A stretch of 64,000 nucleotides of DNA. Source: Antitrichia curtipendula. Taxonomy: Eukaryota > Streptophyta > Bryopsida > Hypnales > Leucodontaceae. A program made the translations under genes and the position numbers. The DNA lies in NCBI GenBank assembly GCA_951230915.1, contig OX579637.1, forward strand, positions 15,624,001-15,688,000, given 5' to 3'. The notes beneath the pieces were generated by a model. That model was not told the DNA's origin. It saw only the letters and a program-made list of their open reading frames with translations, and did not search any database. Shown piece by piece: positions 24,829-38,968 of the stretch; the first letter of the stretch is position 1, and the number at the start of each line of letters is the position of its first letter.

Positions 24829-27800
24829 TCTTTCAAAATGAAATTCTATGACATTTGATGTTTGACACCATTAATGTACAGATTGGACCTTATTCCCTAT
24901 TTTTTGGAATTGACGTGCGATTGGATTGCAATTACATATCAAATTAATATTTGTGCGCATTTAAGTACTTGAGGGTAACTATTTGCAACTTGTACGATTT
25001 GTGTGAAGTTTCCTTCAAAATGAAATTCTATGACATTTGATGTTTGACACCATTAATGTACAGATTGGACTTATTCTATATTCTTTTGAATGGACGTGCG
25101 ATTGGATTGCAATTACATATCAAATTAGTATTTGTGGGCATTTAAGTACTTGAGGGTAACTATTTGCAACTTGTACGATTTGTGTGAAGTCTGTTTCAAA
25201 ATGAAATTCTATGACATTTGATGTTTGACACCATTAATGTACAGGTTGGACTTATTCTATATTCTTTTGAATGGACGTGCGATTGGATTGCAATTACATA
25301 TCAAATTAGTATTTGTGGGCATTTAAGTACTTGAGGGTAACTATTTGCAACTTGTACGATTTGTATGAAGTCTCTTTCAAAATGAAATTCTATGACATTT
25401 GATGTTTGACACCATTAATGTACAGGTTGGACTTATTCTATATTCTTTTGAATGGACGTGCGAATGGATTGCAATTACATATCAGATTAATATTTGTGGG
25501 CATTTAGGTACTTGAGGGTAACTATTTGCAACATGTACGATTTGTATGAAGTCTCTTTCAAAATGAAATTCTATGACATTTGATGTTTGACACCATTAAT
25601 GTACAGATTGGACCTTATTCCCTATTTTTTGGAATTGACGTGCGATTGGATTGCAATTACATATCAAATTAATATTTGTGCGCATTTAAGTACTTGAGGG
25701 TAACTATTTGCAACTTGTACGATTTGTATGAAGTCTCTTTCAAAATGAAATTCTATGACATTTGATGTTTGACACCATTAATGTACAGGTTGGACTTATT
25801 CTATATTCTTTTGAATGGACGTGCGATTGGATTGCAATTACATATCAAATTAATATTTGTGGGCATTTAGGTACTTGAAGGTAACTATTTGCAACTTGTA
25901 CGATTTGTATGAAGTCTCTTTCAAAATGAAATTCTATGACATTTGATGTTTGACACCATTAATGTACAGATTGGACTTATTCTATATTCTTTTGAATGGA
26001 CGTGCGATTGGATTGCAATTACATATCAAATTAGTATTTGTGGGCATTTAAGTACTTGAGGGTAACTATTTGCAACTTGTACGATTTGTGTGAAGTCTCT
26101 TTCAAAATGAAATTCTATGACATTTGATGTTTGACACCATTAATGTACAGATTGGACCTTATTCCCTATTTTTTGGAATTGACGTGCGATTGGATTGCAA
26201 TTACATATCAAATTAATATTTGTGCGCATTTAAGTACTTGAGGGTAACTATTTGCAACTTGTACGATTTGTGTGAAGTTTCCTTCAAAATGAAATTCTAT
26301 GACATTTGATGTTTGACACCATTAATGTACAGATTGGACTTATTCTATATTCTTTTGAATGGACGTGCGATTGGATTGCAATTACATATCAAATTAGTAT
26401 TTGTGGGCATTTAAGTACTTGAGGGTAACTATTTGCAGCTTGTACGATTTGTGTGAAGTCTCTTTCAAAAATGAAATTCTATGACATTTGATGTTTGACA
26501 CCATTAATGTACAGATTGGACTTATTCTATATTCTTTTGAATGGACGTGCGATTGGATTGCAATTACATATCAAATTAGTATTTGTGGGCATTTAAGTAC
26601 TTGAGGGTAACTATTTGCAACTTGTACGATTTGTGTGAAGTCTCTTTCAAAATGAAATTCTATGACATTTGATGTTTGACACCATTAATGTACAGATTGG
26701 ACCTTATTCCCTATTTTTTGGAATTGACGTGCGATTGGATTGCAATTACATATCAAATTAATATTTGTGCGCATTTAAGTACTTGAGGGTAACTATTTGC
26801 AACTTGTACGATTTGTGTGAAGTTTCCTTCAAAATGAAATTCTATGACATTTGATGTTTGACACCATTAATGTACAGATTGGACTTATTCTATATTCTTT
26901 TGAATGGACGTGCGATTGGATTGCAATTACATATCAAATTAGTATTTGTGGGCATTTAAGTACTTGAGGGTAACTATTTGCAACTTGTACGATTTGTGTG
27001 AAGTCTGTTTCAAAATGAAATTCTATGACATTTGATGTTTGACACCATTAATGTACAGGTTGGACTTATTCTATATTCTTTTGAATGGACGTGCGATTGG
27101 ATTGCAATTACATATCAAATTAGTATTTGTGGGCATTTAAGTACTTGAGGGTAACTATTTGCAACTTGTACGATTTGTATGAAGTCTCTTTCAAAATGAA
27201 ATTCTATGACATTTGATGTTTGACACCATTAATGTACAGGTTGGACTTATTCTATATTCTTTTGAATGGACGTGCGAATGGATTGCAATTACATATCAGA
27301 TTAATATTTGTGGGCATTTAGGTACTTGAGGGTAACTATTTGCAACATGTACGATTTGTATGAAGTCTCTTTCAAAATGAAATTCTATGACATTTGATGT
27401 TTGACACCATTAATGTACAGATTGGACCTTATTCCCTATTTTTTGGAATTGACGTGCGATTGGATTGCAATTACATATCAAATTAGTATTTGTGCGCATT
27501 TAAGTACTTGAGGGTAACTATTTGCAACTTGTACGATTTGTATGAAGTCTCTTTCAAAATGAAATTCTATGACATTTGATGTTTGACACCATTAATGTAC
27601 AGGTTGGACTTATTCTATATTCTTTTGAATGGACGTGCGATTGGATTGCAATTACATATCAAATTAGTATTTGTGGGCATTTAAGTACTTGAGGGTAACT
27701 ATTTGCAACTTGTACGATTTGTGTGAAGTCTGTTTCAAAATGAAATTCTATGACATTTGATGTTTGACACCATTAATGTACAGATTGGACTTATTCTATA

Positions 27801-28274
27801 TTCTTTTGAATGGACGTGCGATTGGATTGCAATTACATATCAAATTAGTATTTGTGGGCATTTAAGTACTTGAGGGTAACTATTTGCAACTTGTACGATT
27901 TGTGTGAAGTCTCTTTCAAAATGAAATTCTATGACATTTGATGTTTGACACCATTAATGTACAGATTGGACCTTATTCCCTATTTTTTGGAATTGACGTG
28001 CGATTGGATTGCAATTACATATCAAATTAATATTTGTGCGCATTTAAGTACTTGAGGGTAACTATTTGCAACTTGTACGATTTGTGTGAAGTTTCCTTCA
28101 AAATGAAATTCTATGACATTTGATGTTTGACACCATTAATGTACAGATTGGACTTATTCTATATTCTTTTGAATGGACGTGCGATTGGATTGCAATTACA
28201 TATCAAATTAGTATTTGTGGGCATTTAAGTACTTGAGGGTAACTATTTGCAGCTTGTACGATTTGTGTGAAGTC
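24829..28274 (+). repeat. 10-monomer HOR, first register (1,814-bp offset)
   Basis: Units starting at 25011-26280 recur in order 1,814 bp later (26825-28094): T-lead n, G-lead n, cgaatgg R, P, n, n, P, T-lead cagctt, then the five-A copy (26461/28275). One unit differs clearly: the copy at 25736 has caaattaat with ttaggtacttgaagg, where 27550 is a plain n. The 1,814-bp step equals ten units with four extra bases. Confidence 0.85.
26461..26642 (+). repeat. Five-A monomer (first of six)
   Basis: The caaaatg at unit 6-12 has one more A (caaaaatg), giving 182 bp. The six copies start at 26461, 28275, 29363, 30089, 31177 and 33172, spaced 1814, 1088, 726, 1088 and 1995 bp, always whole numbers of units. 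The variant is absent elsewhere. In every case the preceding unit is a T-lead copy ending in cagctt. A single slippage event followed by block copying explains this best. Confidence 0.92.
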
Positions 28275-30088
28275 TCTTTCAAAAATGAAATTCTATGACA
28301 TTTGATGTTTGACACCATTAATGTACAGGTTGGACTTATTCTATATTCTTTTGAATGGACGTGCGAATGGATTGCAATTACATATCAAATTAGTATTTGT
28401 GGGCATTTAAGTACTTGAGGGTAACTATTTGCAACTTGTACGATTTGTATGAAGTCTCTTTCAAAATGAAATTCTATGACATTTGATGTTTGACACCATT
28501 AATGTACAGATTGGACTTATTCTATATTCTTTTGAATGGACGTGCGATTGGATTGCAATTACATATCAAATTAGTATTTGTGGGCATTTAAGTACTTGAG
28601 GGTAACTATTTGCAGCTTGTACGATTTGTGTGAAGTCTCTTTCAAAATGAAATTCTATGACATTTGATGTTTGACACCATTAATGTACAGGTTGGACTTA
28701 TTCTATATTCTTTTGAATGGACGTGCGAATGGATTGCAATTACATATCAAATTAGTATTTGTGGGCATTTAGGTACTTGAAGGTAACTATTTGCAACTTG
28801 TACGATTTGTATGAAGTCTCTTTCAAAATGAAATTCTATGACATTTGATGTTTGACACCATTAATGTACAGATTGGACTTATTCTATATTCTTTTGAATG
28901 GACGTGCGATTGGATTGCAATTACATATCAAATTAGTATTTGTGGGCATTTAAGTACTTGAGGGTAACTATTTGCAACTTGTACGATTTGTGTGAAGTCT
29001 CTTTCAAAATGAAATTCTATGACATTTGATGTTTGACACCATTAATGTACAGATTGGACCTTATTCCCTATTTTTTGGAATTGACGTGCGATTGGATTGC
29101 AATTACATATCAAATTAATATTTGTGCGCATTTAAGTACTTGAGGGTAACTATTTGCAACTTGTACGATTTGTGTGAAGTTTCCTTCAAAATGAAATTCT
29201 ATGACATTTGATGTTTGACACCATTAATGTACAGATTGGACTTATTCTATATTCTTTTGAATGGACGTGCGATTGGATTGCAATTACATATCAAATTAGT
29301 ATTTGTGGGCATTTAAGTACTTGAGGGTAACTATTTGCAGCTTGTACGATTTGTGTGAAGTCTCTTTCAAAAATGAAATTCTATGACATTTGATGTTTGA
29401 CACCATTAATGTACAGGTTGGACTTATTCTATATTCTTTTGAATGGACGTGCGATTGGATTGCAATTACATATAAAATTAGTATTTGTGGGCATTTAAGT
29501 ACTTGAGGGTAACTATTTGCAACTTGTACGATTTGTGTGAAGTCTGTTTCAAAATGAAATTCTATGACATTTGATGTTTGACACCATTAATGTACAGATT
29601 GGACTTATTCTATATTCTTTTGAATGGACGTGCGATTGGATTGCAATTACATATCAAATTAGTATTTGTGGGCATTTAAGTACTTGAGGGTAACTATTTG
29701 CAACTTGTACGATTTGTGTGAAGTCTCTTTCAAAATGAAATTCTATGACATTTGATGTTTGACACCATTAATGTACAGATTGGACCTTATTCCCTATTTT
29801 TTGGAATTGACGTGCGATTGGATTGCAATTACATATCAAATTAATATTTGTGCGCATTTAAGTACTTGAGGGTAACTATTTGCAACTTGTACGATTTGTG
29901 TGAAGTTTCCTTCAAAATGAAATTCTATGACATTTGATGTTTGACACCATTAATGTACAGATTGGACTTATTCTATATTCTTTTGAATGGACGTGCGATT
30001 GGATTGCAATTACATATCAAATTAGTATTTGTGGGCATTTAAGTACTTGAGGGTAACTATTTGCAGCTTGTACGATTTGTGTGAAGTC
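28275..30088 (+). repeat. 10-monomer HOR copy (1,814 bp)
   Basis: Order: five-A cgaatgg; agattgg n with cagctt; cgaatgg with ttaggtacttgaagg; n; P; T-lead cagctt; five-A copy with the private catataaaatt; G-lead n; P; T-lead cagctt. The next 1,814 bp repeat the order. The catataaaatt marker falls exactly 1,814 bp apart (about 29470 and 31284). Confidence 0.93.
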
Positions 30089-31902
30089 TCTTTCAAAAAT
30101 GAAATTCTATGACATTTGATGTTTGACACCATTAATGTACAGGTTGGACTTATTCTATATTCTTTTGAATGGACGTGCGAATGGATTGCAATTACATATC
30201 AAATTAGTATTTGTGGGCATTTAAGTACTTGAGGGTAACTATTTGCAACTTGTACGATTTGTATGAAGTCTCTTTCAAAATGAAATTCTATGACATTTGA
30301 TGTTTGACACCATTAATGTACAGATTGGACTTATTCTATATTCTTTTGAATGGACGTGCGATTGGATTGCAATTACATATCAAATTAGTATTTGTGGGCA
30401 TTTAAGTACTTGAGGGTAACTATTTGCAGCTTGTACGATTTGTGTGAAGTCTCTTTCAAAATGAAATTCTATGACATTTGATGTTTGACACCATTAATGT
30501 ACAGGTTGGACTTATTCTATATTCTTTTGAATGGACGTGCGAATGGATTGCAATTACATATCAAATTAGTATTTGTGGGCATTTAGGTACTTGAAGGTAA
30601 CTATTTGCAACTTGTACGATTTGTATGAAGTCTCTTTCAAAATGAAATTCTATGACATTTGATGTTTGACACCATTAATGTACAGATTGGACTTATTCTA
30701 TATTCTTTTGAATGGACGTGCGATTGGATTGCAATTACATATCAAATTAGTATTTGTGGGCATTTAAGTACTTGAGGGTAACTATTTGCAACTTGTACGA
30801 TTTGTGTGAAGTCTCTTTCAAAATGAAATTCTATGACATTTGATGTTTGACACCATTAATGTACAGATTGGACCTTATTCCCTATTTTTTGGAATTGACG
30901 TGCGATTGGATTGCAATTACATATCAAATTAATATTTGTGCGCATTTAAGTACTTGAGGGTAACTATTTGCAACTTGTACGATTTGTGTGAAGTTTCCTT
31001 CAAAATGAAATTCTATGACATTTGATGTTTGACACCATTAATGTACAGATTGGACTTATTCTATATTCTTTTGAATGGACGTGCGATTGGATTGCAATTA
31101 CATATCAAATTAGTATTTGTGGGCATTTAAGTACTTGAGGGTAACTATTTGCAGCTTGTACGATTTGTGTGAAGTCTCTTTCAAAAATGAAATTCTATGA
31201 CATTTGATGTTTGACACCATTAATGTACAGGTTGGACTTATTCTATATTCTTTTGAATGGACGTGCGATTGGATTGCAATTACATATAAAATTAGTATTT
31301 GTGGGCATTTAAGTACTTGAGGGTAACTATTTGCAACTTGTACGATTTGTGTGAAGTCTCTTTCAAAATGAAATTCTATGACATTTGATGTTTGACACCA
31401 TTAATGTACAGATTGGACTTATTCTATATTCTTTTGAATGGACGTGCGATTGGATTGCAATTACATATCAAATTAGTATTTGTGGGCATTTAAGTACTTG
31501 AGGGTAACTATTTGCAACTTGTACGATTTGTGTGAAGTCTCTTTCAAAATGAAATTCTATGACATTTGATGTTTGACACCATTAATGTACAGATTGGACC
31601 TTATTCCCTATTTTTTGGAATTGACGTGCGATTGGATTGCAATTACATATCAAATTAATATTTGTGCGCATTTAAGTACTTGAGGGTAACTATTTGCAAC
31701 TTGTACGATTTGTGTGAAGTTTCCTTCAAAATGAAATTCTATGACATTTGATGTTTGACACCATTAATGTACAGATTGGACTTATTCTATATTCTTTTGA
31801 ATGGACGTGCGATTGGATTGCAATTACATATCAAATTAGTATTTGTGGGCATTTAAGTACTTGAGGGTAACTATTTGCAACTTGTACGATTTGTGTGAAG
31901 TC
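30089..31902 (+). repeat. 10-monomer HOR copy (1,814 bp), adjacent to the last
   Basis: Directly follows the copy at 28275 with the same ten units and the same length. The differences I saw are at the eighth unit (tctctttc lead instead of tctgtttc) and the tenth (gcaactt instead of gcagctt). With so few changes in 1.8 kb this is one of the youngest duplications in the window. Confidence 0.93.
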
Positions 31903-33534
31903 TGTTTCAAAATGAAATTCTATGACATTTGATGTTTGACACCATTAATGTACAGGTTGGACTTATTCTATATTCTTTTGAATGGACGTGCGATTGGATT
32001 GCAATTACATATCAAATTAGTATTTGTGGGCATTTAAGTACTTGAGGGTAACTATTTGCAACTTGTACGATTTGTATGAAGTCTCTTTCAAAATGAAATT
32101 CTATGACATTTGATGTTTGACACCATTAATGTACAGGTTGGACTTATTCTATATTCTTTTGAATGGACGTGCGAATGGATTGCAATTACATATCAGATTA
32201 ATATTTGTGGGCATTTAGGTACTTGAGGGTAACTATTTGCAACATGTACGATTTGTATGAAGTCTCTTTCAAAATGAAATTCTATGACATTTGATGTTTG
32301 ACACCATTAATGTACAGATTGGACCTTATTCCCTATTTTTTGGAATTGACGTGCGATTGGATTGCAATTACATATCAAATTAATATTTGTGCGCATTTAA
32401 GTACTTGAGGGTAACTATTTGCAACTTGTACGATTTGTATGAAGTCTCTTTCAAAATGAAATTCTATGACATTTGATGTTTGACACCATTAATGTACAGG
32501 TTGGACTTATTCTATATTCTTTTGAATGGACGTGCGATTGGATTGCAATTACATATCAAATTAGTATTTGTGGGCATTTAAGTACTTGAGGGTAACTATT
32601 TGCAACTTGTACGATTTGTGTGAAGTCTGTTTCAAAATGAAATTCTATGACATTTGATGTTTGACACCATTAATGTACAGATTGGACTTATTCTATATTC
32701 TTTTGAATGGACGTGCGATTGGATTGCAATTACATATCAAATTAGTATTTGTGGGCATTTAAGTACTTGAGGGTAACTATTTGCAACTTGTACGATTTGT
32801 GTGAAGTCTCTTTCAAAATGAAATTCTATGACATTTGATGTTTGACACCATTAATGTACAGATTGGACCTTATTCCCTATTTTTTGGAATTGACGTGCGA
32901 TTGGATTGCAATTACATATCAAATTAATATTTGTGCGCATTTAAGTACTTGAGGGTAACTATTTGCAACTTGTACGATTTGTGTGAAGTTTCCTTCAAAA
33001 TGAAATTCTATGACATTTGATGTTTGACACCATTAATGTACAGATTGGACTTATTCTATATTCTTTTGAATGGACGTGCGATTGGATTGCAATTACATAT
33101 CAAATTAGTATTTGTGGGCATTTAAGTACTTGAGGGTAACTATTTGCAGCTTGTACGATTTGTGTGAAGTCTCTTTCAAAAATGAAATTCTATGACATTT
33201 GATGTTTGACACCATTAATGTACAGGTTGGACTTATTCTATATTCTTTTGAATGGACGTGCGAATGGATTGCAATTACATATCAAATTAGTATTTGTGGG
33301 CATTTAAGTACTTGAGGGTAACTATTTGCAACTTGTACGATTTGTATGAAGTCTCTTTCAAAATGAAATTCTATGACATTTGATGTTTGACACCATTAAT
33401 GTACAGATTGGACTTATTCTATATTCTTTTGAATGGACGTGCGATTGGATTGCAATTACATATCAAATTAGTATTTGTGGGCATTTAAGTACTTGAGGGT
33501 AACTATTTGCAGCTTGTACGATTTGTGTGAAGTC
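31903..33534 (+). repeat. Nine-monomer block duplicated from 27006-28637 (4,897-bp offset)
   Basis: Units starting at 27006-28457 and 31903-33354 match in order: G-lead n, cgaatgg R, P, n, G-lead agattgg n, P, T-lead cagctt, five-A cgaatgg, agattgg cagctt. The offset is 27 units. The third unit differs at one position (caaattagt at 27368, caaattaat at 32265). The block spans the junction of the 10-mer copies, so the second 10-mer array and this block were copied in separate events. Confidence 0.85.
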
Positions 33535-33896
33535 TCTTTCAAAATGAAATTCTATGACATTTGATGTTTGACACCATTAATGTACAGGTTGGACTTATTC
33601 TATATTCTTTTGAATGGACGTGCGAATGGATTGCAATTACATATCAAATTAGTATTTGTGGGCATTTAAGTACTTGAGGGTAACTATTTGCAACTTGTAC
33701 GATTTGTATGAAGTCTCTTTCAAAATGAAATTCTATGACATTTGATGTTTGACACCATTAATGTACAGGTTGGACTTATTCTATATTCTTTTGAATGGAC
33801 GTGCGATTGGATTGCAATTACATATCAAATTAGTATTTGTGGGCATTTAAGTACTTGAGGGTAACTATTTGCAACTTGTACGATTTGTATGAAGTC
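33535..33896 (+). repeat. Two-monomer link into the 8-mer domain
   Basis: One cgaatgg n copy and one plain n copy. They are also the pair that precedes the second Q copy at 35346 (compare the copies at 34984 and 35165), so the 8-unit register may begin here rather than at 33897. Confidence 0.75.
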
Positions 33897-36251
33897 TCTT
33901 TCAAAATGAAATTCTATGACATTTGATGTTTGACACCATTAATGTACAGGTTGGACTTATTCTTCTATTCTTTGGAATCGACGTGCGATTGAATTGCAAT
34001 TACATATCAAATTAGTATTTGTGGGCATTTAAGTACTTGAGGGTAACTATTTGCAACTTGTACGATTTGTGTGAAGTCTGTTTCAAAATGAAATTCTATG
34101 ACATTTGATGTTTGACACCATTAATGTACAGGTTGGACTTATTCTATATTCTTTTGAATGGACGTGCGAATGGATTGCAATTACATATCAGATTAATATT
34201 TGTGGGCATTTAGGTACTTGAGGGTAACTATTTGCAACATGTACGATTTGTCTGAAGTCTCTTTCAAAATGAAATTCTATGACATTTGATGTTTGACACC
34301 ATTAATGTACAGGTTGGACTTATTCTATATTCTTTTGAATGGACGTGCGATTGGATTGCAATTACATATCAAATTAGTATTTGTGGGCATTTAAGTACTT
34401 GAGGGTAACTATTTGCAACTTGTACGATTTGTGTGAAGTCTGTTTCAAAATGAAATTCTATGACATTTGATGTTTGACACCATTAATGTACAGGTTGGAC
34501 TTATTCTATATTCTTTTGAATGGACGTGCGATTGGATTGCAATTACATATCAAATTAGTATTTCTGGGCATTTAAGTACTTGAGGGTAACTATTTGCAAC
34601 TTGTACGATTTGTATGAAGTCTCTTTCAAAATGAAATTCTATGACATTTGATGTTTGACACCATTAATGTACAGGTTGGACTTATTCTATATTCTTTTGA
34701 ATGGACGTGCGATTGGATTGCAATTACATATCAGATTAATATTTGTGGGCATTTAGGTACTTGAGGGTAACTATTTGCAACATGTACGATTTGTGTGAAG
34801 TCTGTTTCAAAATGAAATTCTATGACATTTGATGTTTGACACCATTAATGTACAGGTTGGACTTATTCTATATTCTTTTGAATGGACGTGCGATTGGATT
34901 GCAATTACATATCAAATTAGTATTTGTGGGCATTTAAGTACTTGAGGGTAACTATTTGCAACTTGTACGATTTGTGTGAAGTCTGTTTCAAAATGAAATT
35001 CTATGACATTTGATGTTTGACACCATTAATGTACAGATTGGACTTATTCTATATTCTTTTGAATGGACGTGCGAATGGATTGCAATTACATATCAAATTA
35101 GTATTTGTGGGCATTTAAGTACTTGAGGGTAACTATTTGCAACTTGTACGATTTGTATGAAGTCTCTTTCAAAATGAAATTCTATGACATTTGATGTTTG
35201 ACACCATTAATGTACAGGTTGGACTTATTCTATATTCTTTTGAATGGACGTGCGATTGGATTGCAATTACATATCAAATTAGTATTTGTGGGCATTTAAG
35301 TACTTGAGGGTAACTATTTGCAACTTGTACGATTTGTATGAAGTCTCTTTCAAAATGAAATTCTATGACATTTGATGTTTGACACCATTAATGTACAGGT
35401 TGGACTTATTCTTCTATTCTTTGGAATCGACGTGCGATTGAATTGCAATTACATATCAAATTAATATTTGTGCGCATTTAAGTACTTGAGGGTAACTATT
35501 TGCAACTTGTACGATTTGTGTGAAGTCTGTTTCAAAATGAAATTCTATGACATTTGATGTTTGACACCATTAATGTACAGGTTGGACTTATTCTATATTC
35601 TTTTGAATGGACGTGCGAATGGATTGCAATTACATATCAGATTAATATTTGTGGGCATTTAGGTACTTGAGGGTAACTATTTGCAACTTGTACGATTTGT
35701 CTGAAGTCTCTTTCAAAATGAAATTCTATGACATTTGATGTTTGACACCATTAATGTACAGGTTGGACTTATTCTATATTCTTTTGAATGGACGTGCGAT
35801 TGGATTGCAATTACATATCAAATTAGTATTTGTGGGCATTTAAGTACTTGAGGGTAACTATTTGCAACTTGTACGATTTGTGTGAAGTCTGTTTCAAAAT
35901 GAAATTCTATGACATTTGATGTTTGACACCATTAATGTACAGGTTGGACTTATTCTATATTCTTTTGAATGGACGTGCGATTGGATTGCAATTACATATC
36001 AAATTAGTATTTGTGGGCATTTAAGTACTTGAGGGTAACTATTTGCAACTTGTACGATTTGTGTGAAGTCTGTTTCAAAATGAAATTCTATGACATTTGA
36101 TGTTTGACACCATTAATGTACAGGTTGGACTTATTCTATATTCTTTTGAATGGACGTGCGATTGAATTGCAATTACATATCAAATTAGTATTTGTGGGCA
36201 TTTAAGTACTTGAGGGTAACTATTTGCAACTTGTACGATTTGTATGAAGTC
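33897..36251 (+). repeat. 8-monomer repeat with Q anchors (1,449-bp step)
   Basis: The Q copies of the aatcgacg form start at 33897 and 35346, 1,449 bp or eight units apart. Each is followed by a G-lead R copy, an n and a G-lead n. Private changes are tttctgggc at about 34561 and a gattgaattg n copy at 36071. The second copy stops after five units, where the next 8-unit domain begins. Confidence 0.82.
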
Positions 36252-37700
36252 TCTTTCAAAATGAAATTCTATGACATTTGATGTTTGACACCATTAATGT
36301 ACAGGTTGGACTTATTCTATATTCTTTTGAATGGACGTGCGATTGGATTGCAATTACATATCAGATTAATATTTGTGGGCATTTAGGTACTTGAGGGTAA
36401 CTATTTGCAACATGTACGATTTGTCTGAAGTCTCTTTCAAAATGAAATTCTATGACATTTGATGTTTGACACCATTAATGTACAGGTTGGACTTATTCTA
36501 TATTCTTTTGAATGGACGTGCGATTGGATTGCAATTACATATCAAATTAGTATTTGTGGGCATTTAGGTACTTGAGGGTAACTATTTGCAACTTGTACGA
36601 TTTGTGTGAAGTCTGTTTCAAAATGAAATTCTATGACATTTGATGTTTGACACCATTAATGTACAGGTTGGACTTATTCTATATTCTTTTGAATGGACGT
36701 GCGATTGGATTGCAATTACATATCAAATTAGTATTTGTGGGCATTTAAGTACTTGAGGGTAACTATTTGCAACTTGTACGATTTGTGTGAAGTCTCTTTC
36801 AAAATGAAATTCTATGACATTTGATGTTTGACACCATTAATGTACAGATTGGACCTTATTCCCTATTTTTTGGAATTGACGTGCGATTGGATTGCAATTA
36901 CATATCAAATTAATATTTGTGCGCATTTAAGTACTTGAGGGTAACTATTTGCAACTTGTACGATTTGTGTGAAGTTTCCTTCAAAATGAAATTCTATGAC
37001 ATTTGATGTTTGACACCATTAATGTACAGGTTGGACTTATTCTATATTCTTTTGAATGGACGTGCGATTGGATTGCAATTACATATCAAATTAATATTTG
37101 TGGGCATTTAAGTACTTGAGGGTAACTATTTGCAACTTGTACGATTTGTATGAAGTCTCTTTCAAAATGAAATTCTATGACATTTGATGTTTGACACCAT
37201 TAATGTACAGGTTGGACTTATTCTATATTCTTTTGAATGGACGTGCGATTGGATTGCAATTACATATCAAATTAGTATTTGTGGGCATTTAGGTACTTGA
37301 GGGTAACTATTTGCAACTTGTACGATTTGTGTGAAGTTTCCTTCAAAATGAAATTCTATGACATTTGATTTTTGACACCATTAATGTACTGGTTGGACTT
37401 ATTCTATATTCTTTTGAATGGACGTGCGATTGGATTGCAATTACATATCAAATTAGTATTTGTGGGCATTTAAGTACTTGAGGGTAACTATTTGCAACTT
37501 GTACGATTTGTGTGAAGTCTGTTTCAAAATGAAATTCTATGACATTTGATGTTTGACACCATTAATGTACAGGTTGGACTTATTCTATATTCTTTTGAAT
37601 GGACGTGCGATTGGATTGCAATTACATATCAAATTAGTATTTGTGGGCATTTAAGTACTTGAGGGTAACTATTTGCAACTTGTACGATTTGTATGAAGTC
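36252..37700 (+). repeat. 8-monomer HOR copy 1 (1,449 bp)
   Basis: Order: R ending tgtctg; n with ttaggtac; G-lead n; P; T-lead n with caaattaat; n with ttaggtac; T-lead copy with gatttttgac and gtactgg; G-lead n. The seventh unit's double change occurs only here and in the next copy. Confidence 0.9.
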
Positions 37701-38968
37701 TCTTTCAAAATGAAATTCTATGACATTTGATGTTTGACACCATTAATGTACAGGTTGGACTTATTCTATATTCTTTTGAATGGACGTGCGATTGGATTGC
37801 AATTACATATCAGATTAATATTTGTGGGCATTTAGGTACTTGAGGGTAACTATTTGCAACATGTACGATTTGTCTGAAGTCTCTTTCAAAATGAAATTCT
37901 ATGACATTTGATGTTTGACACCATTAATGTACAGGTTGGACTTATTCTATATTCTTTTGAATGGACGTGCGATTGGATTGCAATTACATATCAAATTAGT
38001 ATTTGTGGGCATTTAGGTACTTGAGGGTAACTATTTGCAACTTGTACGATTTGTGTGAAGTCTGTTTCAAAATGAAATTCTATGACATTTGATGTTTGAC
38101 ACCATTAATGTACAGGTTGGACTTATTCTATATTCTTTTGAATGGACGTGCGATTGGATTGCAATTACATATCAAATTAGTATTTGTGGGCATTTAAGTA
38201 CTTGAGGGTAACTATTTGCAACTTGTACGATTTGTGTGAAGTCTCTTTCAAAATGAAATTCTATGACATTTGATGTTTGACACCATTAATGTACAGATTG
38301 GACCTTATTCCCTATTTTTTGGAATTGACGTGCGATTGGATTGCAATTACATATCAAATTAATATTTGTGCGCATTTAAGTACTTGAGGGTAACTATTTG
38401 CAACTTGTACGATTTGTGTGAAGTTTCCTTCAAAATGAAATTCTATGACATTTGATGTTTGACACCATTAATGTACAGGTTGGACTTATTCTATATTCTT
38501 TTGAATGGACGTGCGATTGGATTGCAATTACATATCAAATTAATATTTGTGGGCATTTAAGTACTTGAGGGTAACTATTTGCAACTTGTACGATTTGTAT
38601 GAAGTCTCTTTCAAAATGAAATTCTATGACATTTGATGTTTGACACCATTAATGTACAGGTTGGACTTATTCTATATTCTTTTGAATGGACGTGCGATTG
38701 GATTGCAATTACATATCAAATTAGTATTTGTGGGCATTTAGGTACTTGAGGGTAACTATTTGCAACTTGTACGATTTGTGTGAAGTTTCCTTCAAAATGA
38801 AATTCTATGACATTTGATTTTTGACACCATTAATGTACTGGTTGGACTTATTCTATATTCTTTTGAATGGACGTGCGATTGGATTGCAATTACATATCAA
38901 ATTAGTATTTGTGGGCATTTAAGTACTTGAGGGTAACTATTTGCAACTTGTACGATTTGTGTGAAGTT
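37701..38968 (+). repeat. 8-monomer HOR copy 2 (seven of eight units)
   Basis: Repeats the previous copy at an exact 1,449-bp offset, including the gatttttgac/gtactgg unit at 38788. The eighth unit is replaced by a T-lead P copy (38969) of the ccctatttttttgaatgg form, where a new domain starts. The R copy at 37701 is the last of its type until 51829. Confidence 0.9.

Noticed and set aside
28275..31902. Near-identical HOR copies as an assembly artefact
   Set aside because: Possible but not supported here: the copies keep exact whole-unit offsets and each has its own small differences. Only spanning long reads could settle it.
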